The notes under the pieces: model-generated
Databases searched by the model: none
Told to the model about the DNA's origin: nothing
Seen by the model: only the letters and a program-made list of their open reading frames with translations
Shown here: positions 36,174 to 43,554 of the stretch, piece after piece
How the letters are laid out: the number at the start of each line of letters is the position of its first letter
Numbering within the stretch: position 1 is the first letter of the stretch
DNA from: Clostridium sp. CAG:793
GTDB taxonomy: Bacteria > Bacillota > Clostridia > TANB77 > CAG-508
Direction of reading: 5' to 3'
Assembly (NCBI GenBank): GCA_000433915.1
Contig: HF993646.1
Location: 1-46,403, forward strand
Length of the DNA: 46,403 nt
Made by a program: the position numbers and the translations under genes

Positions 36174-36595
36174 TGTTAAATAAAGAAGAAATCAAAAATA
36201 TTATTCCACAAAGAGATCCATTTTTAATGATTGATGAAGTAGAGAAATATGTACCAGGAGAATCAGCAATAGCATATAAAAATGTAAATGTAGAGGAATG
36301 GTACTTTAAAGGTCATTTTCCAGGTAATCCAATTATGCCAGGCGTGTTAATTACAGAAAGTTTAGCACAGACAGGAGCAGTTGCAATTCTTTCAATGGAT
36401 GAGAATAAAGGAAAAAATGCTTTATTCGGTGGAATTGATAAAATGAAATTTAAAAGAAAAGTTGTACCAGGAGATAGATTAAAATTAGAAGTAAAAATTA
36501 TAAAAAGAAAAGGTCCGATTGGAGTAGGAGAGGCAATTGCAACAGTTGATGAAAAGATTGTGGCTAAAGGTGAATTAACATTTGCTTTAGTTTAA
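36173..36595 (+). CDS. fabZ: 3-hydroxyacyl-[ACP] dehydratase FabZ
   Basis: The protein has 140 residues, a single hot-dog domain. It dehydrates beta-hydroxyacyl-ACP. Catalytic His48 lies in FKGHFPGNPIMPGVL and Glu62 in ITESLAQTGA. The first conserved motif reads IPQRDPFLMIDEV, with Gln replacing the common His in PHRYPFL, a non-catalytic variation seen in some Firmicutes. It overlaps accB by one base. Confidence 0.95.
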   Translation: MLNKEEIKNIIPQRDPFLMIDEVEKYVPGESAIAYKNVNVEEWYFKGHFPGNPIMPGVLITESLAQTGAVAILSMDENKGKNALFGGIDKMKFKRKVVPGDRLKLEVKIIKRKGPIGVGEAIATVDEKIVAKGELTFALV

Positions 36596-36634
36596 GTTCT
36601 AACTGAAATTAAAAGTTGAAAGAGGTGAAAATAA

Positions 36635-37990
36635 ATGAATAAAATATTAATTGCAAACCGTGGTGAAATTGCAGTTCGTATTATAAGGGCATGCAAAGAA
36701 ATGAATATAAAAACGGTTGCAGTTTATTCGGAAATAGATAAAGATGCTTTGCATACACGCTTGGCGGATGAGGCTATTTGCATTGGACCAGCTCAAGCAA
36801 ATAAGAGTTACTTAAATATAAAAAATATTATACAGGCAGCATATATAACAAAAGCCGATAGTATTCATCCAGGCTTTGGCTTTTTATCTGAAAATTCAAA
36901 ATTTGCTCAAATATGTGAGGAATCAAATATAAAATTTATTGGACCACAGTCAAAAGTTATTGATTTATTAGGAAACAAATCAAATGCAAAAGAGATGATG
37001 AAAAAAGCAGGAGTACCGGTTATTCCTGGTTCAGAGGGAAGTGTAAAAGGATTAAAGGATGCATTAGAAATAGCAGAAAAAATAGGTTATCCAGTTATAT
37101 TAAAAGCAGCAGCAGGAGGCGGTGGAAAAGGCATTAGAGTTGCGAATACAGCGGAAGAAGTGGAAAAAGAATATGAAATAGTAAAACAAGAAGCAAAAAT
37201 TTCATTTAATGATGATGAAATATATATAGAAAAATTCATTGAACATCCAAGACATGTCGAAATTCAGATAGTAGCAGATGAACATGGAAATGTAATTCAT
37301 TTAGGAGAAAGAGATTGCTCTATTCAAAGAAATCATCAAAAAGTAATAGAAGAAACACCTTCCACTGCTATTGACGAAAAAACAAGAAATAAAATGGGCA
37401 ATGCAGCTATAAAAGCTGCTAAAACAGCTGGATATACAAGCCTTGGTACAGTAGAATTTTTGGTAGATAAAGATAACAATTTTTATTTTATGGAAATGAA
37501 CACAAGAATTCAGGTAGAACATCCAATTACTGAAATGAGAACAGGAATAGATTTGGTAAAAACACAAATAAAAATTGCAACAGGAGCGGAATTAAAAATA
37601 AAACAAAAAGATGTAGAATTTAAAGGGCATTCTATAGAATGCAGATTGAATGCTGAAAATCCAAGTAAAAAATTTATGCCATGTCCAGGACTAATAGAAG
37701 GTTTGCACTTCCCAGGAGGAAATGGAGTACGAATAGATAGTGCGATTTATGAAGGATATACAATTCCATCAAATTATGATTCCATGATTGCAAAACTTAT
37801 TACTTTTGGAGTAAATAGAAATGAAGCAATTAGTAAAATGAAAAGAGTTTTAGAAGAATTAGTTGTAGAAGGAATACAAACAAATCAAGACTTTTTATTC
37901 GAAATAATTAGAAATCCAAACTTTATTAGAGGAAATTTTGATACTTCATTTATAGAAAAAGAGATATTAAAAAAGGAGACTGATAAATGA
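36635..37990 (+). CDS. accC: Biotin carboxylase subunit of acetyl-CoA carboxylase
   Basis: The protein has 451 residues, a standard length. It is an ATP-grasp enzyme that carboxylates biotin on AccB. Motifs: KILIANRGEIAVRIIRACKE, SIHPGFGFLSEN, the glycine-rich lid AAAGGGGKGIRV, ERDCSIQRNHQKVIEE and EMNTRIQVEHPITEM. The start has AGAGGTG upstream. The stop overlaps accD by 4 bases (ATGA), so the two are translationally coupled. A CGC Arg codon near 36760 is read normally. Confidence 0.96.
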   Translation: MNKILIANRGEIAVRIIRACKEMNIKTVAVYSEIDKDALHTRLADEAICIGPAQANKSYLNIKNIIQAAYITKADSIHPGFGFLSENSKFAQICEESNIKFIGPQSKVIDLLGNKSNAKEMMKKAGVPVIPGSEGSVKGLKDALEIAEKIGYPVILKAAAGGGGKGIRVANTAEEVEKEYEIVKQEAKISFNDDEIYIEKFIEHPRHVEIQIVADEHGNVIHLGERDCSIQRNHQKVIEETPSTAIDEKTRNKMGNAAIKAAKTAGYTSLGTVEFLVDKDNNFYFMEMNTRIQVEHPITEMRTGIDLVKTQIKIATGAELKIKQKDVEFKGHSIECRLNAENPSKKFMPCPGLIEGLHFPGGNGVRIDSAIYEGYTIPSNYDSMIAKLITFGVNRNEAISKMKRVLEELVVEGIQTNQDFLFEIIRNPNFIRGNFDTSFIEKEILKKETDK

Positions 37991-38836
37991 TTGTAGATAA
38001 AATAAAAAAAAGGCAAGCACCAACAAATAACAAAAGTTCTAATATAGATATACCAGTAGGAAAATGGGTAAAATGCGAGAAATGTAAAGAAATATTATAT
38101 AAAGAAACTCTTAGAAATAATCTAAATATTTGTCCTAATTGTGGATATTACTTTAGAATGCATATAGACAAAAGGTTAGAATTAATAATAGATAATAATA
38201 CATATAAAAAGTTTGAGTTAAATATAGAAACAACGAATCCGCTAGAATTAGAAGATTACCCTAAAAAACTTAAAACTTTAAGAGAAAAAACAGGGCTAGC
38301 TGAAGCAGTAGCATGCCGGAACAGGTAAGATTAATGGAGAAAACGTTGTTATATGTATAATGGATAGTGGTTTTTTAATGGGAAGCATGGGAAGTGTTGT
38401 AGGCGAAAAAATAACATACGCCATTGAGCAAGCAGTAGAAAAAAGATTACCTCTTATTATATTTTCTGTTTCAGGTGGAGCTAGAATGCAAGAAGGAATT
38501 ATATCTTTAATGCAAATGGCAAAAACTACAGCAGCACTTACCAAATTAGATGAAGCAAGATTATTATATATATCTGTTTTGACAGATCCAACATATGGAG
38601 GAGTTACAGCTTCATTTGCAAGTTTGGGTGACATTGTTTTAGCAGAACCACATGCAATGATAGGATTTGCCGGGCAAAGGGTAATAAAGCAAACAATAGG
38701 TGAGGAGCTTCCCGAAGGTTTTCAAACAGCTGAATTTTTACTAGAACATGGTTTTATAGATAAGATAGTTGAAAGAAAAGATTTAAAAGATACTATTTAT
38801 AAATTAATTATGTTTCATAAGGGAGGAGAAATTTAA
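37987..38836 (+). CDS. accD: Acetyl-CoA carboxylase carboxyltransferase beta subunit, read with a +1 shift at a CGG codon
   Basis: Joined, the protein has 282 residues, typical for AccD (about 285). Frame one (37987-38316, 110 residues) has the zinc ribbon (Cys30, 33, 49, 52) and reaches KTGLAEAVAC. Then comes CGG at 38317, with a stop two codons later at TAA 38326. Skipping C38317 yields GTGKINGENVVICIMDSGFLMGSMGSVVGEK, the exact expected AccD continuation, then the catalytic-fold SVSGGARMQEGIISLMQMAK and LTDPTYGGVTASFA. The downstream frame alone lacks a plausible start and the zinc ribbon. AccD is essential for fatty-acid synthesis and pairs with AccA, whose start overlaps its stop, so loss of function is unlikely. 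Confidence 0.92.
38314..38320 (+). other. Candidate +1 frameshift site in accD (TGC CGG A)
   Basis: Zero frame reads TGC CGG AAC AGG TAA. Dropping C38317 gives TGC GGA ACA GGT AAG ATT, coding CGTGKI, which aligns with the conserved V-x-G-x-G-K/T-I segment of AccD. Confidence 0.78.
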
Positions 38837-39648
38837 TGGCAAATACGAGATTATCAGCTTGGGAAAGAGTAGAAATAGCAAGAAATCCAAAAAGGAAGAC
38901 ATCACTTGACTATATAGAGGAGATATTTGATGATTTCATAGAATTACATGGAGATAGAAACTCTAAAGATGATAAAGCTATAGTATGCGGATTAGCCAAA
39001 ATAGGAAAACAAAATTTTACAATTATAGCAGAACAAAAAGGAAGGACAACAAAAGAAAATATAGAAAGAAACTTCGGAATGCCAAATCCTGAAAGTTATA
39101 GAAAAGCGATAAGATTTATGAAACAAGCTGAAAAATTTAAAAGACCGGTAATCACTTTTATTGATACAAAAGGAGCATATCCAGGAATAGAAGCAGAAGA
39201 GAAAGGACAAGGAGAAGCTATTGCTAAGTCTATGTTTGAAATGGCAAAGCTTAGAGTACCAATTATATCAATTGTAATTGGAGAAGGTTCAAGTGGAGGA
39301 GCTTTAGCCATTGGAGTTGCAAATAAGGTATTGATGTTAGAAAATGCTATTTATTCAATCCTTTCACCAGAAGGTTATAGTAGTATTTTATGGAAAGATG
39401 CATCTAGGTTTAAAGAAGCAGCAGAAAAAATGAAATTAACAGCAAAAGACTTATTAGAACTTAAAGTAATAGACAAAATTATAAAAGAGCCCAAAGAATA
39501 TAATGAAGAAAATTTTAAAAAAATTGCCAATAGTTTAAAAAAAGAGATTCAAAAAGAAATAGAACAAATGAAATATCTAAATGAAAGTCAAATTGTAGAA
39601 AATAGATATATGAAATTTAGAAATATGGGTGAATTTAAGGAGGTATAA
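38836..39648 (+). CDS. accA: Acetyl-CoA carboxylase carboxyltransferase alpha subunit
   Basis: The protein has 270 residues, shorter than the E. coli protein (319) at the N-terminus but usual for clostridia. It forms the carboxyltransferase with AccD. Seen are ARNPKRKTSLDYIEEIFDDF, FGMPNPESYRKAIRFMKQAE, FIDTKGAYPGIEAEEKGQGEAIA, the oxyanion region GEGSSGGALAIGVAN and LSPEGYSSILWKD. Its start overlaps the accD stop by one base, which fits stoichiometric coupling. GGGAGGAG lies upstream. Confidence 0.96.
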   Translation: MANTRLSAWERVEIARNPKRKTSLDYIEEIFDDFIELHGDRNSKDDKAIVCGLAKIGKQNFTIIAEQKGRTTKENIERNFGMPNPESYRKAIRFMKQAEKFKRPVITFIDTKGAYPGIEAEEKGQGEAIAKSMFEMAKLRVPIISIVIGEGSSGGALAIGVANKVLMLENAIYSILSPEGYSSILWKDASRFKEAAEKMKLTAKDLLELKVIDKIIKEPKEYNEENFKKIANSLKKEIQKEIEQMKYLNESQIVENRYMKFRNMGEFKEV

Positions 39649-39649
39649 A

Positions 39650-40423
39650 ATGTTATTAAAAGATAAAAAGATATTAATAATGGGAATCAGAAACAAGTGG
39701 AGTATTGCTTATGGAATCGCAAAATCAGCTTATGAAAATGGAGCAAAATTAATTTTCACTTATATGGGTGAAGATAATAAAGAAAAAATAGAAGCTCTAA
39801 TTAGTGAATTTAAAGGTAGTAAAGCTTATGTATTAAATGGTGCATCAAAAGATGAATTAGTTAAAGATGTATTTATAAAAATAAAAGAAGAAAATGGCAA
39901 ATTGGATGGAATTGTACATGCAATTGCACATGCGAATACTGAAGACTTAAGAAATGATTTTATACTTACAAGTAAAGAAGGATATTCTCACGCAGTTGAT
40001 GTTAGTAGTTATTCTTTTGTATTAGTTGCAAGGATGGCTAAAGAACTAGATATGCTAAATGAAAATGCAACTTTAGTGACTTTAACATATCATGGTTCTA
40101 CTAAAGTTTTAGAAGGTTATAATATTATGGGAATTGCAAAAGCAGCACTTGAAGCAAGTGTTAGGTATTTAGCAGATAATCTGGGAAAAGACGGAATAAG
40201 AGTAAATGCAATATCTGCAGGACCAATAAAAACATTATCAGCAAAGGGTATAAAAGATTTTAATTCAATATTGACTATTGTAGAAGAAAAAGCACCTTTA
40301 CATAGAAATGTAACTACAGAGCAAGTTGGAAATGTCGCAACATTTTTATTAAGCAATATGTCAGATGCGATAACAGGACAAATTATATATGCTGATAGTG
40401 GATATAATATTATGGGAGTTTAA
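39650..40423 (+). CDS. fabI: Enoyl-[ACP] reductase FabI (NADH-type)
   Basis: The protein has 257 residues from ATG 39650, one base after the accA stop and 6 bases after AAGGAGG. It is the last reductive step of fatty-acid elongation. Diagnostic are ILIMGIRNKWSIAYGIA, IVHAIAHAN, TYHGSTKVLEGYNIMGIAKA with catalytic Tyr157 and Lys164 (Y-x6-K, the FabI spacing and not the Y-x3-K of FabG), and AGPIKTLSAKGI. Many clostridia use FabK instead; this one carries FabI as the terminal gene of the operon. No obvious terminator hairpin follows. Confidence 0.95.
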   Translation: MLLKDKKILIMGIRNKWSIAYGIAKSAYENGAKLIFTYMGEDNKEKIEALISEFKGSKAYVLNGASKDELVKDVFIKIKEENGKLDGIVHAIAHANTEDLRNDFILTSKEGYSHAVDVSSYSFVLVARMAKELDMLNENATLVTLTYHGSTKVLEGYNIMGIAKAALEASVRYLADNLGKDGIRVNAISAGPIKTLSAKGIKDFNSILTIVEEKAPLHRNVTTEQVGNVATFLLSNMSDAITGQIIYADSGYNIMGV

Positions 40424-40497
40424 TTAAAAATTGTGAATAAATAGATGGACTCGCAAGAAGTTAAAAAAATCACAGAAATAGATGTTATGCTAAGCTG

Positions 40498-40526
40498 TTG
40501 CTAAAAACTTTTTTTAATGCTATAAT
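40498..40526 (+). promoter_or_regulatory. Strong sigma-A promoter for the gene at 40553
   Basis: TTGCTA at 40498-40503, a 17-base spacer and perfect TATAAT at 40521-40526, starting a new transcript after the fatty-acid operon. The preceding 75 bases hold nothing I can name. Confidence 0.75.
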
Positions 40527-40552
40527 TTCATTAGTATAAAAAGGAGATAGTG

Positions 40553-42970
40553 GTGGATAACGAATTAGAACAAAAGATAATTAGAGAACAGGATTTGCTA
40601 ACTATATATGTATACAATAATTTTAATAAATCATTAGGATTGGGGCAAGAATATGTTCCAGGGATTAGATATAGAGATATAAAAGAAATAATGTCTAATA
40701 ATCAAGCCATATTGGATGGACTATCAGTAAAGAATTTGTATAATTTATATGCATCAATATGTTATGGAATTGACAATGAGGAAGTATGTAGTAGAATTTT
40801 AGCTCAAATTGATAAAAAATTAGAACATGAAGATTTTTTTGTAGAAGATCTTGATAAGGATGTATATCTTAAGCCAATTCATACTGCTAATGTGTACTCG
40901 AAATTAGGACAGTTTTTGTTTGATAAAATAAATCCAGCAATTAAAGAAGGTATGCAAGTACTTAAAGGTATTCCATATGAGAGGATAGGCAGAAATATTA
41001 AATATTATACTGATGCTGCAAATTTTTTGAAGTACTATAAACAAGGAATATTTACTCCAGAAAAAATGGAGCTAATAAATAAGATGTTGGATAAGGATCC
41101 GGATGCTTTGAGATTTGTTAATTTTGGCTTATTTAAAGATGATATATTTGATTTAGGACCAGAATTTTGCACATATATGTCTAAATTTCCAACTTTAAAT
41201 GCTCAGTTGTTAGTAATAGAAGAGCAAAATCCTGAATTATTTAATGCACTAAAATCTAGATTTAAAAGTTATGAAAATGTTAAAGATAAATTAGATGAGA
41301 TAGAGATACTTGTGACATATTCTGCAAGGAATACATTTGAATTGCAAGGTAAGCCAATAAATATTGATGAACTTGTAGAATGTGCATATAGAAATTGTAA
41401 TGATATAAATGCAATAAACGTTCCGTATGGTAGTCAATATCAGCAAAGGCTTAGAGAAAGGATGATTGCTGAATATGACAAAGTAAGTAAACAAACTTGG
41501 AGAACTGACTTAGCAGAAAGAAAACTTAATGTGTATACTAATGCAGCATATTCTATACCATTAAATAAAATACAAACACTTCTAAAAGAATATGGTTCAG
41601 ATATTGATAATTTGCCAGGGGTTAGTGAAAAGTCTAAGCAATTATTCGCAAAACTTAGAAATGTAGTCGATATAAATGATGAGAATAAGATAGATGAATT
41701 ATTTAGAAACTACAGTCAAGAATATACTGCAACTGATATAAAAGAAACAGAATATGAAATATCTAGAGCAGCGGCAAAAGATTTTTCAAGAGAATTTAGG
41801 CGTACAAATAAAGATTTACAAAATGAAGATCTTTATGAAGTTTCATATATAGGATTTGCAGGGCAACAAATTCCTCAGATAAAGCTTAAGGGCAAGTTTA
41901 ATTTATTGGTTCATAGCACTGACGCAGAGTTTATTGAGGCAAAAACTGAAAAAGCAACTGACTATGTAGAAGAGTGGAGCAATGGTAAAAATAAAAACAA
42001 TCATATAATTTCTACCACATATATAAATCAAGACTTTATGGGAATGACTCCAGTAGGAAACAATGGTGTTAGATACGCTTTTGCAGACATTAGTGATGAG
42101 CAGATAAAATTGATGGGCGTATCTGACCTTAATACATATTCTATTAATTTTGCTTATGATTCAGCAAGCAAACAGTATATGTCTGCAAAAACTTTAGCCA
42201 ATAGTTCAAGAAGAGTGTATAGTGAATTTGGAATTGAAAGAGAATCGACTTTACCGAATTATGTTGTACTTGCAGATGACGATTCTCCAGAAGTAATGGT
42301 TAATTCATATAAAGCTGCTATGCAATTTGGCATACCTATTATAAAAATTGATAAAAGGGTAATTGAACAAGAACAGATACACAATTTACAAGGAATGCTA
42401 GAAAATTTTAAACAAACTCATGATAGTGGAACATTACGAAAATTAATAAATACATATGAAACTAATATGGCTGGATGGCTTTTAAATAGAGAAGGTAAAG
42501 ATTCTAGTTTTACATATATGATAAACAATTCTAGATTTGAACAGGACTTTGCTGATATGCGAATCTTGATTGAAGATGAGATATATGATTATTTATCTAT
42601 TAGTGATAATAAAAATATTACTGATAGCCAGACAAGAGAGGTTATTGATATCATATTAGATGAAAATGATTTATACGAAGGTTGTAATGAGGAAAAGCCA
42701 ATTAGTAAAACTGCAATGACTCTTGATGCGAGAAAGATATTAGGACAAGCAAATAGAACACTTGAATTTTTAGGACAAGACCATTTAAAAGTAAATTTAA
42801 GTGGAGACTTGCCTACAAGAAAAGAATATGATCACTCTATTGAAGAATATGTTAGAAGTAGTTTGTCTGGCATAGATGCTGTAACAAAAGAAGAGGTTAA
42901 CGATATGGAGTTATTCCTAGAAGGCAGAGCAGATAGAGAAGTACCAAATGACATAAGAGATAATAAATAA
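40553..42970 (+). CDS. Large cytoplasmic protein of unknown function
   Basis: I do not recognise this 805-residue protein with confidence. Start is GTG 40553, 6 bases after AAGGAG (a GTG at 40550 is too close). It has no signal peptide or membrane helix. The N-terminal 440 residues are helical and acidic. The region 445-620 is more compact and glycine/beta rich (GFAGQQIPQIKLKGKFNLLV, then HSTDAEFIEAK, ISTTYINQDFMGM, VVLADDDSPEVMVNSYKAA and FGIPIIKIDK). This second part looks like an enzyme-like domain, but no catalytic motif can be named. It is expressed from its own strong promoter and probably together with the small protein that follows. Confidence 0.7.
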   Translation: MDNELEQKIIREQDLLTIYVYNNFNKSLGLGQEYVPGIRYRDIKEIMSNNQAILDGLSVKNLYNLYASICYGIDNEEVCSRILAQIDKKLEHEDFFVEDLDKDVYLKPIHTANVYSKLGQFLFDKINPAIKEGMQVLKGIPYERIGRNIKYYTDAANFLKYYKQGIFTPEKMELINKMLDKDPDALRFVNFGLFKDDIFDLGPEFCTYMSKFPTLNAQLLVIEEQNPELFNALKSRFKSYENVKDKLDEIEILVTYSARNTFELQGKPINIDELVECAYRNCNDINAINVPYGSQYQQRLRERMIAEYDKVSKQTWRTDLAERKLNVYTNAAYSIPLNKIQTLLKEYGSDIDNLPGVSEKSKQLFAKLRNVVDINDENKIDELFRNYSQEYTATDIKETEYEISRAAAKDFSREFRRTNKDLQNEDLYEVSYIGFAGQQIPQIKLKGKFNLLVHSTDAEFIEAKTEKATDYVEEWSNGKNKNNHIISTTYINQDFMGMTPVGNNGVRYAFADISDEQIKLMGVSDLNTYSINFAYDSASKQYMSAKTLANSSRRVYSEFGIERESTLPNYVVLADDDSPEVMVNSYKAAMQFGIPIIKIDKRVIEQEQIHNLQGMLENFKQTHDSGTLRKLINTYETNMAGWLLNREGKDSSFTYMINNSRFEQDFADMRILIEDEIYDYLSISDNKNITDSQTREVIDIILDENDLYEGCNEEKPISKTAMTLDARKILGQANRTLEFLGQDHLKVNLSGDLPTRKEYDHSIEEYVRSSLSGIDAVTKEEVNDMELFLEGRADREVPNDIRDNK

Positions 42971-42979
42971 AGTTAAGAG

Positions 42980-43019
42980 AAAGGATTAATCAATATAATT
43001 GATTATATGAAAATTAATG
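42980..43019 (+). promoter_or_regulatory. Hairpin between a distant ribosome binding site and its start codon
   Basis: A perfect 8-bp stem with a 3-base loop (42987-42994 with 42998-43005) sits between AAAGGA (about 42980-42985) and the ATG at 43017. The linear spacing of about 31 bases is too long for initiation, but folding the hairpin would bring the two within about 12 bases. Confidence 0.35.
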
Positions 43020-43451
43020 GTTGAAACAAATGAAAAAGCTTGCAATGAAGTGCTAGTTCTTTTGAAAATGTTGCCGGAAGCGGAACTAAAGAAGATTCCA
43101 GAAACAGAAATTAAATTCTTAGAAGAACATAGAGATGTTAATTATAACTTTAGTGTTAATCCAGAAGTTCCGATAAATGAAGTTAATATTTCAAAAAAAG
43201 CAAAAGCTATATTAGTAGTACTCTGGAAGAAATATTTTGCAACAGATATTCAAAAGCAGAAATTAGACAAGATTTTGCAAGAAAATTCAATGAAAGAAGA
43301 ACAGAAGAAACAAGAAGAATATCAATATTCTGATATGTTTAAAAATAATACACAGAAAATAATTAATTTACCTACTGTAATTGAAGAAAAATGGTATGAA
43401 AAGGTTTGGAATAAAATTAAGGATGCAATCTTTAATATATTCCATAGATAA
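43017..43451 (+). CDS. Conserved hypothetical small protein with charged C-terminus
   Basis: The protein has 144 residues. The N-terminal 70 residues follow a pattern I associate with small conserved clostridial proteins of unknown function (VLVLLKMLPEAELKKIPETEIKFLEEH, then NYNFSVNPEVPINEVNISKKAKAILVVLWKKYFAT). The middle is Lys/Glu-rich, probably helical (residues 80-105). The end is an amphipathic basic helix (WYEKVWNKIKDAIFNIFHR) that could bind membranes. The start is ATG 43017; no close ribosome binding site is seen, but a hairpin may bring one near. It lies 46 bases after the unknown large gene. Confidence 0.65.
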   Translation: MVETNEKACNEVLVLLKMLPEAELKKIPETEIKFLEEHRDVNYNFSVNPEVPINEVNISKKAKAILVVLWKKYFATDIQKQKLDKILQENSMKEEQKKQEEYQYSDMFKNNTQKIINLPTVIEEKWYEKVWNKIKDAIFNIFHR

Positions 43452-43500
43452 TATTACAGAAATGTTTCGAAAAAATGACAAATTTTATACATTTTATTTT

Positions 43501-43534
43501 AAATAATATATTATTTTGTGATTAATGTTATAAT
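43501..43534 (+). promoter_or_regulatory. Promoter with overlapping palindrome before the FAD oxidoreductase
   Basis: TATAAT at 43529-43534 preceded by TG one base upstream (extended -10). No good -35 box is visible. A perfect 16-base palindrome (43501-43516, AAATAATATATTATTT) covers the -35 area, a likely operator position. Confidence 0.5.
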
Positions 43535-43554
43535 TGTCGTAAAAGGAGGTAAAT

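Noticed and set aside
15140..38330. The four breaks as plain homopolymer sequencing errors
   Set aside because: Three sites do have CC, but the fabD site inserts C between T and G. All four inserted bases are C directly before GG, and no other indel of any kind is apparent in the other genes. Error remains possible and needs reads, but a random indel process would not pick only CGG-forming sites.
38360..38836. The second accD frame as an independent gene starting at ATG 38360
   Set aside because: It would lose the zinc ribbon and the conserved start of the carboxyltransferase core, has no ribosome binding site at that ATG, and the +1 join gives a continuous match to the family.
40424..40497. 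Possible small RNA or tRNA between fabI and the next gene
   Set aside because: No cloverleaf, no stable hairpin and no T tract; only a promoter further on is supported.
10360..43080. CCGG itself as the trigger for frame breaks (for example methylation-linked miscalls)
   Set aside because: CCGG occurs at many other places (for example 10366, 10732, 22583, 28396, 34005, 37015, 39144, 43072) with the frame intact, always read there as CCG G or CC GG, never as in-frame CGG. The fabD site also has TCGG, not CCGG.
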